64,000 bases of DNA. Origin: Syngnathus acus (lineage: Eukaryota > Chordata > Actinopteri > Syngnathiformes > Syngnathidae). The stretch is taken from the NCBI RefSeq assembly GCF_901709675.1, contig NC_051087.1, forward strand, positions 2,560,001-2,624,000, read 5' to 3'. The notes under the pieces are model-generated. The model ran no database searches and was not told the origin of the DNA. It saw nothing but the letters and a program-made list of their open reading frames with translations. A program made the position numbers and the translations under genes. Of this stretch, positions 34,937 to 50,210 are shown one piece after another; position 1 is the stretch's first letter, and the number at the start of each line of letters is the position of its first letter.

Positions 34937-36147
34937 GTAAGTTCACCTCCATCCTTCAGCGTAGCTAATGTTGTGGCTGCCTTACAAGCTAAATGCTAAC
35001 TTTAGCCGCATTGTCTCGTCTAAGTGCTCGTTAAGAGGAGCTGCTAGTAGTTTGATGTTGTCAAACTAGTAGTTTTTTGTATAGACACTCCACATTTCCT
35101 GGCAATGAACAGAATTAGAGCGTTCTCGTCGCTGTGTTTTGTTTTCCCTGACCGCATAGGACTTAGCAAGTTGAGGCTCGACAGTGAAGTTGATTGCAAA
35201 TTGTTGAAAAGCTTTTTCTGACATAATGAAAACCTCGGACATTGAATGGATGTAATGTACGATTTACAACGTAGACGTAACAACGGCTGCCGTCGCTTTT
35301 TGTTGTGTCGTTGTGTGTCCACCTCCGTTTGCATTTCATGTTGATTTTACCGACACGCTTTCTATATTGTCTGCTTTGTCTTGTGTGCTTTGCTATAATA
35401 AAATATCTTAACTCAACGATAATGTTATCAATTTAACCGCGAGTGTCCTGAATAATTAAAGACGACGCCACAAGTTAGCCTAGCCCCGGTGCTAACCGAG
35501 TTAAAGCGGGCTAGCCGTGATTCTGTTTATCACACGCGGAAGTCGTTAAAATGTCGCTCTATTTATGTTTTTAATTGAGATCATCGTCAGTAAGTCCAGG
35601 GGCCGCAGTGCACGCTAATCAATAGTGATGACATAATGCTACAAACAGGAGGCTCGTGTTGTGCATCTAGGCCACGACTGTACGAAGGCGGATGGGGGGG
35701 GAAACATAATTATGTGCCAAATATTTTCTAATAATCAGCCTTTTTCTAGCGTGTCCTGTATTATATGTCGACCTGTGTCTTTGTTTGACTTGATGGACGT
35801 GATGTCACGCGTAGCTCCTGACTTAGCCTCCATGCTAACAGTCAGCTGTTGTGTGACTGATGCGGGCCTAGAAGTGAGACAAAGAACTGTGTTTTTCAAA
35901 AGCTTTATTCCGTTGGAAATCAAGGATTTGTCCCGCCTATAATATTCGGAGGCTGTCGACCTCGCCTTTGTTCCGTGCCATATGACATGAAAGTTCTTAC
36001 CTATATAGCATTGCACTGGTTGGGTGTCATTTGTTTAATTGTAAATGCAGTGTTACGTCGACGCTACGGTGCTGTATTGGAAGTTGCTCCTAACTACTAC
36101 TCGTTTCCCATTCTCAGATCTTTGCTTTAAATTGAGCCTGACAGTAA

Positions 36148-38992
<2,845 letters not shown>

Positions 38993-39837
38993 GGAGAACG
39001 GGAAGTCGTACCGCTGGCTTCATCATTGTCATCTGTTAAATCTTTTTTTTTCTTTTTTTGGGAGGGGGGGGTTCCCCTTTTGCTTTGGAATTGTGACGCA
39101 CCCTGTCGATCGAGCTTATTTAGTTGTGAGCCGAAGATCTTTTTTTTTTTTTTCCCTTTTTGCTACGACATGAAATTACAAACTTATCATTTGTACATTT
39201 TGAGTGGGGAAAGCAACCAGGAGTCATTTTGTGCCACATTCGGAGGGACTGAAAGACTTTAAGTACCATTTAAAAAAAAAAAAAAAAAAAAAAAAAACCA
39301 GCCCGTTGTTCTGGATAAAAGAGATTATCTGCCTTGACTTAACCTTCCATTGCACATTTTCTATGGTAGTTACTGTTGGAAGATGCAAAAGTTGTGCTGT
39401 TCCGAAGGGAAAGGCCTGCCTTTTTTCCCCCCCCCACCCTTCCACTCTTTCAAAATTTGCATTCGCCAATATGCACTCATGGATACCTTTTTTTTTTTTC
39501 TTCTTCTTTTTTCTAAAGTTGGCATTCTCGCTCAGAAAGCCGACGAAGCGACACAACACAAACGGGGCAGGCCTCGCTGCTGTGACCAATGTATACCGAA
39601 AATTTACATTTTACTGCTGGATGGACAAGATGACCTATTTTTGCCTCGTTTCTAATATAAATAATCCAGGATGTTCACCAAATGACAGTATATTTGAACG
39701 TGGGGGGAGGGCAAAGGATACAGACGAATGGAAGAGTGGCGCTCTGGTTTCTTTTCATTCAAACTTTGTCTCATGTTTTCTTTTTTTTTTTCCAGCTAGG
39801 GATGAAGGACGCCATTCCTGTCGTTAAAACGTGACAG

Positions 39838-39843
39838 AATAAA
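39838..39843 (+). terminator. Proximal polyadenylation signal of g3bp2
   Basis: AATAAA in GACAGAATAAATGTAC, about 0.85 kb after the stop. Confidence 0.55.
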
Positions 39844-41159
39844 TGTACAGCAAAAGTCATAGTTTACTGTTTCGCATTCCTTTCTCTTGGTATATAAAAA
39901 AAAAACAAAAAACAAAAGCACGGTGCCTTCTGCGTTCACCTTTTTCGCTGTTAACGAAGCAATGCCGGACTTTAGTCAGATTGAAGTTATAGTCCAATTC
40001 CAGTTTTAAGATGTGACTTTTTGTACATTTTCTTTGCTCTTGTTTGAGTTTTGAGGGGCCCGTCTTAAAAAAAAAAGTTAAAGGTACATTTATATACAGA
40101 ATTTCATGTTTTTAATATAGTGCCCAGCTTTGACATATTGGAACCTCCAAAATCGAAAGAAAAAATATATTGAAGATGTGCAATGAATTAGCATAAAAAC
40201 AATGAAGAAATTGTACAGGCAATGTCGAGATTATGATCAGTCAAAAAAACAACCTCGCGCCAAGTAAAAAAAGGCAAACTACTCACATTTGGAAATAAGG
40301 CAGTATTTTGTTGTAAAATGTGTGAATGCCACATTTAGATAATTGGATTGCTTATATTGCAGACTTTCCTGATTCCTGCTTTGTGGTTTTTTTTTCCTCC
40401 CCCCCCCCCTCGTTGCCATCTACTTTTCTGTGGTGTAACAAAATGGAAAAAATGCAACTTTCCGACTGTTTCCACTCTCAAAATTGGGCGGACTTCAAAC
40501 TTTTGGAGGTTCCACTATCTATTTGTTTCCTCTCAGGTTTTCATGTTTCTCAAAATACAATTTTGTAGACCACCCAGAAAGAACCTGAGATCACCTTTCT
40601 AGCCACATTTGTACTTTTCATAACTGCTTACTTTTGCGCTTAATTTCATTCATGTGCCCTACAGGAGGTTTTGTTTAGATTATCTTGCACTGAAAGGGGG
40701 AAAGTGATGTAGCAACAAATTATGGTAACGAGGTCTTCCTTGTCTCGTGGGTATTGCACTATTTTTTGTTTTTTTTGGGCGGGGTGGCAACATTTTCAAG
40801 GACAATCTGACAGTTTTGAACGTGGCCTCCAATATTCATCTGAATTGGCACAACCTATTTTTCAGAGTAATTTTGTTCAATGCTTTATTTTAATTGTTTT
40901 GTGTGTGTGTGGCAGTGAAGATCCACTGCTTAGGGATCTTCAAAAGCAGACAAAGCTGTAAATTATTATTTTTCTCTCTGGTTGCAAGTAGACTGGATAG
41001 TCACGGTGAATCATGCAAGTCCTTCTTTAATAGAAATAGACTGCTTACAAACATAATAGCCATCTTTGACTGTGTTTACTTAGCCTTGTTGCTCCAATAC
41101 ATTTTTCTTTACTTTCCTCTTGGTTTGACTTTCCTTTCCATTTTGAATGTGTCAGACTC

Positions 41160-41165
41160 AATAAA
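41160..41165 (+). terminator. Distal polyadenylation signal of g3bp2
   Basis: AATAAA in GACTCAATAAACTACTG, followed within 40 bp by TGTGTC. It is the last signal before the uso1 promoter region. Confidence 0.55.
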
Positions 41166-41479
41166 CTACTGATATCAGCACCACTCAATACACTGGTTGT
41201 GTCTTATGCGGCCTATCTATAATTTTTTGTTTTTTATTTTATTTTGACAGTGCGTCAGACAATCAAAAGGGGTACAATTTGGATTTCAGCATTGTTTTGT
41301 AGTGAAATGTCTCAATAAGTACGAAACTCTACAAATGGTCATTAAATAAGTTCAACGATTGGTTATGTCCCATAATTCAATGGTTTGTTTAGATCTGCTT
41401 AATTCTGTCCTCCCATGCCCTCCGTACATTTTCCCAGTTCGTTTTTGTTGTCCTGGCCCTTTAAATGTGACTCTAATGG

Positions 41480-41511
41480 GCCACGTATCGCCACGTCCTC
41501 GCGCATGCGCA
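41480..41511 (-). promoter_or_regulatory. uso1: uso1 promoter: two ACGTGGC boxes and an NRF1 site
   Basis: GCCACGT at 41480-41486 and again at 41490-41496 reads ACGTGGC on the minus strand, the core of the Golgi apparatus stress element. The palindromic CGCGCATGCGCA at 41500-41511 is a full NRF1 consensus. The cluster is about 180-210 bp before the uso1 ATG, in a local GC-rich patch. Activity is inferred. Confidence 0.5.
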
Positions 41512-41690
41512 GTCTCCTTCGCCCGCGAGGAGTTCCGGGGTCGCTCTGTCAACCTGGTTAAATAATTAAAAAAATATCAACACACGGTTCTGTACACTTT
41601 CCTCCATATTATCTTTCCCTCACCCGAATCAGAGGAGATTCCGGAGTGTCCTTGTCGGAGAGGTCGCAAAAGGGCCTCTGTAGAGAAAAG

Positions 41691-44600
41691 ATGAACTTCT
41701 TCAGGGGAGTGATGGGCGGGCAGGCAGCCGGGCCGCAGCCGACTGGAGCGGAGACGGTATGAAGCTAACCCCGGCTGGCTGCGATTGGTTTAGCATTTGA
41801 TCCGTAATACCTCAAACGCGTGTTTGAAAGTGCCTTTAAACTCCACTTCAAGCTGAGCCTTTACGTTTACCTTACGTGGCGTGGCGTCCGTCATTTCATG
41901 GAGGAAGTAGCTTCGTCTAATCACATTGACTAGTGTCGATGCTAATGTTGCTAAGCTGTCATTTACGGCGTTTTCTACTTGCGGTCTTAATAATTGTTCA
42001 TTCTTTGAAAGTATTTCAATATATCGTTATTCCAATCCATATGCTGCAAATGAATTTGAACCAATCGAGAAATTATTTTAATTGATTGTATCTCAAATAT
42101 TGCATGTATGTTGTTTTTATTATTGGACAAGATATAAACAGTTTGTTGTTTTAAATGGAGTCATTATCAAAATCCGGGTGTGATTCATCTACTGTACGTA
42201 TGGGTAACTAAATATAAAATGTTAAGCTAGTACAAAGCTAGCTACATATTGATCCAATCGCAGTTGCTGCATGATCTTTATTTGGTTCGCTTTTATCCTT
42301 ATTTTGCCATTAAAAATAACACCAGGATTGTATTTTCTGTTTCTTGGCCATAAACCTGATCTTAATAATCAATACCGCTTCCTCTGGTGACAGATCCAGA
42401 AATTGTGCGACAGAGTTGCCTCGTCGACTCTTCTCGAAGATCGCAGGGATGCGGTCCGTGCTCTCAAATCCCTCTCTAAGGTAAGATCTCAACTGCTAAA
42501 TTCAAATTAAATGAAGAGTGAACTATCTGTTCGCATAAAATTATGAACTAATTGTGAGATTTACAAGTGTAGTTCCTTTTAATTGCCTGCTTTCTGTTTA
42601 ACCCACCTGTCATGAAATATTAACCATTTGCTTCGTAGAAATATCGCATGGAGGTTGGCACGCAGGCGATGGATCACTTGATAAACATCCTGCAAACTGA
42701 CAGGTATCAATGCTGTCATTTAAAAATATCGTTTTTCATACGTGATGGGTTGGCAGACAATTTTTATATAAGAAGGTTTTCCTGTAATATGTCCTCTGTA
42801 AAAGATGGTCTATGATTTTTATTTCCATTATTTTTTATGGCATAATCTCACAACAGTGCTACTCACCTCTTTTGCTATAAAATCAGATCCGACTCTGAAA
42901 TCCTCGGCTACGCTTTGGACACTATGTACAACATTATCTGCAACGATGAGGAGGAAGAGCAAGGTAGTGCACAACTCGTCGCTGATTAGAAATATTGATT
43001 TTCATTAAAAAAAATAAAATAAAAGTGTCAGTCATGTTGACAATCACCCAGTGTGCATTGCACTCTTCCTGTACACCACCGAGTCTGTGTTTTAAATGTA
43101 AAGATTGTCATCTCTCTTCTTCTCTTCCATGTCTTAACCTCACAGACGAATCAGAAGGTAAAACTTCTTTACTGTGCATGATTGCCTCCCTTTCCCGCCT
43201 TTCCGTTACCGGACACCACCATTGCCATCATTGCGTGCGCTGTAAAAAAAAAAAAAATATTGGCTGATAAAAATGAGCATCATTACCAAAAACAAGCCAA
43301 TCAATTTATTTTGCGTCCAAATTTCTTCCTCTTTTTTTTTGTACAGATGAGACTGCCCAGAAGCAGGCAGATGACCTGGGCGCCAAATTCACAGAAGCCT
43401 TCATCCAGGACCCCGAACACATCACGCTTCTCCTCACCATGTTGGAGGTATTGCAAAACATCCTTCACTCATCTAATCTCAAATTGACACTCTTGACGCC
43501 TTCACGGCCTCACAGACTATTGGAATTTCAAGAACTCTCGCAGCAATCCCTGGAATGCAGTGTTGCTACAACGAGACATTAATGCAAACATTTCCTTCTA
43601 CCTGTGAATTCTTTGTCGTGGCAGGAGTTTGACTTCCACGTGCGTTGGCCCGCCGTGAAGCTGCTGACGGCCCTGCTGAGGAACCAGTGTGTCCAGTTGC
43701 AGAGCATCATCCTGGTTAGCCCCATGGGTGCGTTTGCCAGCCTTTGTTTCCTCCGTGTCCTCAAAGCTCTCTACAGCAAGTACACATCCTTCGCTTGCAC
43801 TTGCAGGTGTCTCCAGGTTGATGGACCTGTTGGCTGATTCTAGAGAAGTGATACGCAACGACGTGAGAACCTAAAAAAAATTCAATAATGATTCTTGGAT
43901 GTTGTGGTGACCAAATTGACCCATTTCCCCAAACCTTCAGGGCTTGCTGTTGCTCCAGCAGCTGACCAAAGGCAACGCAGCCATCCAGAAGATTGTGGCC
44001 TTTGAGAACGCCTTTGAGCGTCTCCTGGATATCATCACCGAAGAAGGCAGCAGTGATGGAGGTACAAAATGCTCCGGTGTAGGAATTCTTACAAAGTGGA
44101 CACCAACAATATTAAAACACAATTTAATGGCTCACTGATGTGAAGTTTCACAAGATTGGTGTCTGGTGTCTTCTGTTTGCGTGTCACATGTGCACAGGCA
44201 TTGTCGTGGAGGACTGCCTGCTCCTATTGCGCAACCTCCTCAAGAACAACAGCTCCAACCAGAACTTCTTCAAAGAGGGCTCCTTCATCCAGCGCATGAG
44301 GCCTTGGTTCGAAGTCGGCGACGACAACTCGGGCTGGTCGGCACAGAAGGTCACCAACCTCCACCTCATGCTGCAGGTACCATACATTTAGATTTTCTTT
44401 CTGTTTTTATATTTAAGTGCTGTTTTTTTGGATTCTGACCTGTCTGACAAACATCCTAGCTGGTGCGAGTCATGGTGTCCCCGGTGAACTCGCCCGGAGC
44501 CACGGCCAGCTGTCAGAGGTCCATGTACCAGTGTGGCCTCCTGCAGCAGCTGTGCACCATCCTCATGGCCACCGGCGTGCCGGCGGACATCCTCACTGAG

Positions 44601-47600
44601 GTAAATGGTTATCACCAGTACACAACCGGAGGTTTGTTTCACATTCGATCGTCTCGCTTCCTCCCTGCAGACCATCAACACTGTGTCAGAAGTCATCAGG
44701 GGCTCGCAGATCAACCAGGACTACTTTGCGTCAGTTAATGCACCATCCAACCCACCCAGGTAAGACGCAGCAATCCCACAATTGGGGTCATCTCGACAAC
44801 ATCTTGTCCTGTCCTGTTTGTAGACCTGCTATCGTGGTCCTGCTCATGTCCATGGTGAACGAGAGGCAACCTTTTGTGCTACGCTGCGCCGTGCTCTACT
44901 GCTTCCAATGTTTCTTGTACAAGAACCAGAAAGGGCAAGGGGAGATCGTGGCCACGCTGCTGCCTTCCACCATCGACGGTCAGTCAGGTGGAGATCTCCA
45001 GTATTACTCGAACGTATCAATCAAGCTTTTGCGCTCGCGTGCGCCCCTCAGCTAATTCCATCTCAGCCGGCCAGCTGCTGTGCGGCGGGCTGTTCTCCGC
45101 TGACTCCCTGTCCAACTGGTGCGCTTCGGTGGCCCTGGCGCACGCCTTGCAGGACAACCTCACCCAGAAGGAGCAGCTGCTGCGGGTCCAGCTGGCCACC
45201 AGCCTGGGCAAGCCGCCCGTCTCCTTGCTGCAGCAGTGCACCAACATCCTCTCCCAGGTAGCCTAGCGCTAAGTAGACACTTTTAAGGTGGCTTGGAGAT
45301 TTTTAGTGCAGTGGCTCTCAAACCACAGACGGAAGAAATTGAGTCACTGTACTCAAAAATAGCTTGAAAAGCACAATTGTAGGGGCAAAGGTCGACTGTG
45401 ATTGATATGAGCGGTTTGACGTTGTGATTTTTCAGGGTGATAAGATCAGCCGGCGGGTGAGTAAAGTGCGTGCTACTTGTGTTTGTGTGTAGTTTTAGCG
45501 TGGGTTTTTTCCCCCCCCCTTTCGTCTCGGCTTGGCTTGCGTAGGAGCAAGGTCCTTTTGGAAGTGGCTATCTGTGTGTGTGAAGGGGGAGCTTGGTGAC
45601 TAGTAAGTCCTGGTTCACCTTTCTAGTCAACGGCTCATAATCAGGCTGCACTGGTGCAATTCACCCCTCTTGGGCTTGAAGCTTTCGGAATTTCTGTATT
45701 AGTTTGTTTACTCAACTGCAAAGGACCAGTGTTGGCATTTGTGGGATTATTAAGTTGATTGGGGAGGAGGCCCTTATTTCTACATTTTTATATTGATCTT
45801 TGTTTCTATCATTTATTTACTTTCAATTTTGTTTATAATAATGATATGTACTGGATTATTACCTTCAAATTTGCCAGGTCGACTTTGCCGTCTTAAATAA
45901 AATAAAATGACCCAATATTTAACGGGAATAACAAATATTTATCCTCATTCTTAACATTTATCAATTATTACATTCAAGCAATAACTTTTTTGTGCATTGC
46001 ATCCTATTTGGAGACCTATTCTAAAAAGGTGACTTTTCTCAATTTTGCAGGTTATGAAATGCTGCAAAGTGTTTCGCATGTTGTTTGCAGCTTGCAACTG
46101 CAGCTTCTTGCATTCCCACTCTGTTTTTAAGACACATTAAGCTGCATTTGAATACTTTTTTGTTCCCTCCAAGAGGTGGAATGATGCGTATTTGATGAAA
46201 GAATATGAAATATATGATCTGTATTTAAAAGCATGTCGTGGTTTGTAATGTTAATTTAAAAAAAATGTCTTCTCCCACCTTTATGCCAAGATCACGATTT
46301 TGTTAGACATGCATGTATTGCGCAACCTAACCAAAAGCCACTGTTGCTTTTTTTTTTTTCTGCTCACCCTAGTCATAACTAATTTTATACAACACAGATT
46401 CTTAAAGATTTTATAAAATATTTTCAAGAAAAGATATTTTTATATAATATTCTAACAATTTTATTTATTTGAAGTAGTAAAAAGCTACTAATGTTTTCAG
46501 GCAACGTTAAAGATACTTGTAACTGAATGGCTGACTAACTTGATTTCATTTAGTTGCAAACAGTAGATTGAATGTTAGAAATTCAGATTTTTAAAATGCT
46601 AATCAAGATGCTTGTGTTGTGTTCCGCAGGGCAGCAAGGTGCAGACCAGGGTGGGGCTCCTCATGCTGCTGTGCACGTGGATCAACAACTGCCCCATCGC
46701 CGTCACACACTTTCTGCACAATCAGGAAAATGTGCCTTTTGTATCCTCAGTCGTCATGATTAATCCTGCGCTCTATTTTCAATTGGCAATTAAAAAAAAA
46801 AAAAAAAAAATGAACTCATTCACTACCATTGATGGTTATAAACGACAATGATCCATTTTTACTGAGCTAGCAGTGAATGAGTTAAATATAAATGAATAAA
46901 ATAAATATACGACTGTACATGCTGTACTGCTAATATAAATTGTTGCCTGTCTGTAAGCGTCCTTGACTCTTCGGCTTCTGTAGCTCACGGCGCAGATCTC
47001 TGAGAACCTGGGAGAGGACGAACGTCTGGTGCAGGGCCTGTGCGCGCTGCTGCTGGGCATCTGCATTTATTACAATGACAACTCGCTGGAAAACTATACC
47101 AAGTAAGCTCCTTACCTCCACCCTGCTACACAATCACTTGGTTTTATTTCATGTGCGTGTGCTCCTCGTCGTCCTCAGAGAGAAGTTGAAGCAGCTGATC
47201 GAGAAGCGCATCGGCAAGGAGAACTTTGTGGAGAAGCTTGGTTTTGTCACCAAACACGAGCTGTACTCGCGCGCCGCCCAGAAGCCGCAGCCGGTTTTTC
47301 CTTCTCCGGATCAGATGCTCTTTGACCACGAGTTCACCAAGCTGGTCAAAGAACTTGAGGGTAAGTCCACAGGAAGCCATGTCAACTGGAATAATCAGTT
47401 CCAAACTGCTGCCATTATAAAATCTTATTTAACATGATTCCAACTTGGTTATTTTCGGTTAGTTTTTGTGAATTAAAATAAAAAGTCCACGAAAAAGCGG
47501 CTTTTTCAGAATGCTGATTTGTCCCTCTGGCGTAAACAGGTGTGATAACCAAGGCGGTCCACAAGTCCAGCGAAGACGAGAAGAAGGAAGAGGAGGTGAA

Positions 47601-49082
47601 GAAGACGCTGGAGCAGCACGACAACATCGTCACGCAGTACAAAGAGCTGATCAGAGAGCAGGCAAGCACCTTTTTGGAGCAAAGCTTACATCCAGAGCTT
47701 CGGCTGACTTAATTTATTTTCCTTCTGTGGCCAGGACTCCAAGATACAGGAGCTGAAGGAGCAGGTGTCCTCCTTGACCACCCAGACTGAACAGATGCAG
47801 GCCACCATGACCCAGCAGCAGAGCCAGATCCAGCAGCACAAGGACCAGTACAACATTCTGAAACTCAAGCTGGGTCAGTTCAACTATCACATGGCGCGCA
47901 AATGATCAGCGCCATTCTTTTACATCGCAACATTTCTCTGTGTAGGTAAGGAAAACTCAAGTCAAGCTAGCAACACACTGGGAGACAGCGCCCACGTCAA
48001 CGGCGTGCAGACCGAAGAAGCGACGCAGCTTCGAGAGGAGACGGAGGAGCTGCGCAGTCAACACGCCCTCCTCCAGACGCAGCTGGGTGAAAAAGACGCC
48101 ATCATTGATTCCTTGGTTAGTCGTGACTTTTGTCGCTGTCCACCACCGCAGTGGATATGACCATTGCCAGAAATGTAATTTTCCGCCGATTGTGTCCTTA
48201 GCGGTCCGAGCGGTCTCAACCAACCGATGGTGACACAGCAAGCTCAGACAATGCGGAACTCCTCAAGGTGACCGTCGCATCACTGCTGCTCATGATGATG
48301 CAAAGTGTTGGTGTGCTTCATGACTTGGTTTCACCTAAAGGAGTTGGAGCTTCTGAGGAGTCAGGTCCAGTCGCAGGCAGCTGAGATCGGTCAGCTGAAG
48401 TCAGACAATGCAGATCTGCTTAGAAGAGCTGAAAGTGAGGTAAGCACAGGACTTAAAAAAACAAAAAAAAAAAAACATTTGGTATCATTTTTAATCAAGT
48501 TGAACCTCTTCAGTCTACAGGTGCTTCGTCAAGCAGCGACTTCTCATCGGATGCTACCGAGACAGCCGAACTGGAGAGCAGACTAGCGGCGCAGACGTCC
48601 GAAGTGGAGAGACTAAAAGTGTGTGGAAATGATCTCTTGCTTTATTTTATTATTATTAAGAAAACCTGATATCATCAGCGGGATTTTTCTTTTTTTTTTT
48701 TTTCTGTCATCCTCAATTCCTCAGGAGGAGGTCCAGGGCCTGACGGGGGGCCGGGAGCAGCTAGAACAGCAGACGGCCTCAGCCACCAGCTCGGCGGCCA
48801 TCTTGAAAGCGGAGATGGCCAAGCTTGAAGCGGAACTGCTGGAGTCCAAGAAAGAGCAAGACGACCTGCTCATGCTGCTGGCCGACCAGGACCAGAAAAT
48901 CCAGAGCCTCAGGAAGAAACTCAAAGATCTCGGAGAGACGGTATCTTGAAGAGATGATGATGATGATGTTCCTGAACCAAACCTATGTAACCTCACGTGA
49001 CGTTTTGTACCTGCAGGTGGATGATGAGGACGAGCTGGACACCAGGGACCAGACTGACGAGGACGATGAAGATGAAGATTAG
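41691..49082 (+). CDS. uso1: General vesicular transport factor p115 (USO1)
   Basis: Twenty-six exons counting two microexons: 41691-41756, 42394-42480, 42639-42703, 42887-42963, 43146-43157, 43347-43447, 43625-43727, 43807-43862, 43941-44061, 44198-44376, 44460-44600, 44671-44759, 44824-44978, 45052-45257, 45436-45456, 46630-46740, 46984-47102, 47179-47360, 47540-47661, 47735-47873, 47946-48115, 48202-48267, 48341-48439, 48514-48618, 48725-48940 and 49017-49082. They give 957 residues (human 962). p115 is a Golgi tether that binds GM130, giantin and SNAREs for ER-Golgi and intra-Golgi transport. Seen: MNFFRGVMGGQ start; armadillo-like head (VSPMGVSRLMDLLADSREVI, KIVAFENAFERLLDII, NERQPFVLRCAVLYCFQCF); a long heptad-rich coiled coil from about residue 640; and an acidic C-terminal tail (DDEDELDTRDQTDEDDEDED), the GM130/giantin-binding end. 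The exon after 47661 is reached by a GC donor. Complete. Confidence 0.95.
43146..43157 (+). other. uso1: 12-nt candidate microexon of uso1
   Basis: CACAG|ACGAATCAGAAG|GTAAAA. It begins and ends in the same phase (1), adding the residues ESED or leaving the frame unchanged when skipped. It sits in the acidic loop of the head, where vertebrate p115 is variable. Confidence 0.6.
45436..45456 (+). other. uso1: 21-nt candidate cassette microexon of uso1
   Basis: TTTTTCAG precedes and GTGAGT follows a 21-nt exon encoding GDKISRR, between ...TNILSQ and GSKVQTRVG. From memory, a near-identical GDKIDRR segment occurs in a mammalian USO1 isoform. It is phase 0 on both sides, so inclusion and skipping both keep the frame. 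It is isolated by introns of 178 and 1173 bp. Confidence 0.75.
46813..46883. mobile_element. Short MITE-like repeat
   Basis: AACTCATTCACT at the left end pairs with AGTGAATGAGTT at the right end over 71 bp, inside a uso1 intron and just after a poly-A run. The AACTCATTCACTxCCATTGA word is frequent in fish genomes. Confidence 0.6.
47662..47734 (+). other. uso1: GC-AG intron in uso1
   Basis: The exon ends AGAGAGCAG and is followed by GCAAGC; the acceptor is GTGGCCAG. The join gives IREQ-DSKIQELKEQ, matching the family's coiled coil. No GT donor within reach keeps the frame. The intron is 73 bp. Confidence 0.8.
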
Positions 49083-49578
49083 AATGCAAGGACCGGTGTG
49101 AGGAACTTGGACTTTGATTTTGAAGCAGGTGTCTCTCTCTCTCTTTCTCTGGCAGTTGCCACATTTGTTCTTCACATGTCCCACACGTGTACACCCTTTT
49201 GGCATCTTGAGTCGAAAAAACAAATTGGTGCGTTCATCTCATCGAGTTAACACGCTTCAAAACAACAAAAGTTAATTTTTGAACTCACTTAACACATTTA
49301 GACACCAGAAGTAGCATAAATATCACATGTAATTGCTCTACGATATGCTGCAAAAACTGACACAAGATGTAAAAATGTCCAAAAAAATATTTTTGTCATC
49401 CTGCTATATGATGCAGTTATGACCCAACTCGAAAGAAGACTTATGGAAGGATTATAATTGTTGGTAAATTAAATTTTACTAAATCAAAATGCCGTTTGGT
49501 TTGCATTTGTTATCATTGTAATCACATTATTTTAGTGTTGGGCGTGTCCTTCACTTTACTTGCAGTGTCTCTTGCTCA

Positions 49579-49594
49579 ACACTAGAGGGCGGCA
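49579..49594 (+). promoter_or_regulatory. CTCF-like motif after uso1
   Basis: The plus strand reads AACACTAGAGGGCGGC, similar to the CTCF core but with A at the first C. It is about 0.5 kb after the uso1 stop. Confidence 0.35.
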
Positions 49595-49975
49595 AAGGCC
49601 ATTCAGAAAAGTGTGAGTGGCCAAGCATTGCAGTATGTTCTAAAAATACTCATCCGGCTGACTGTCCACCAGCACAGCTCCAATGTACTGTTGTTATTTT
49701 TGACCTAGTTAACTGGATTGCGCTAGTTAGTGTAAAGTCAGTAATATGAAAATATATTGAAATATAGTTTTATTTAGTTTAACTGAGGACATTTTTATAG
49801 TTTTTTTTTGTTTTTGTTTATTTAAAGCAACAGCAAGAAAAAATTAAGCATCACACTTGAAAAAAATCTTGATTTGGTAGTGATGTATTTAATTTTATTT
49901 ATTGACAAGTTCAATACAGACACTGATCCTGCTGTAGCTCAACACAAATCGATGGAATAAGATGTACAAATGTTG

Positions 49976-50190
49976 GTGTACATCCTGGGCTGGTTGTCAG
50001 CCCAATGGCAGTAGACAAGCATTCACATTAAGGACAATTTGGAGTCTACAATGCATGTTTTTGACATGTGGGAGGAACCTGATGTAACTGGAGAAAACCC
50101 ACACAAGCAATTTTGAGAACATGCAAACTCCACCCAAGAAAGCCAGAGAATGAACCCTCCTGAGCTCGTGGCAAACTTGCTCCCTAAGCT
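49976..50190 (-). repeat. Diverged SINE-like teleost repeat
   Basis: Recognised by the string of words GGACAATTTGGAGTCT, GCATGTTTTTGACATGTGGG, GGAGAAAACCCACACAAG and GAACATGCAAACTCCA. In the common fish repeat these are the body on the reverse strand of a tRNA-like head with GGTTCGAATCC. The copy is old. Confidence 0.6.
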
Positions 50191-50204
50191 GCCCCTGTAC
50201 ATGT

Positions 50205-50210
50205 AATAAA
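50205..50210 (+). terminator. Candidate distal polyadenylation signal of uso1
   Basis: AATAAA in TGTAATAAAATGTT, about 1.1 kb after the stop. It lies just beyond a repeat, so a nearer non-canonical signal is possible. Confidence 0.3.

Larger units (their letters stand above)
38993..41165 (+). other. g3bp2: g3bp2 3' untranslated region (inferred)
   Basis: A long T-rich non-coding stretch with a poly-A run at 39272-39297 and several C and T runs. Two AATAAA signals (39838 and 41160) suggest a short form of about 0.85 kb and a long form of about 2.2 kb. Confidence 0.6.

Noticed and set aside
48521-48618. Acceptor at 48520 for a uso1 exon
   Set aside because: It gives a frame ending in unrelated sequence; the acceptor at 48513 yields the expected heptad-rich coiled coil.
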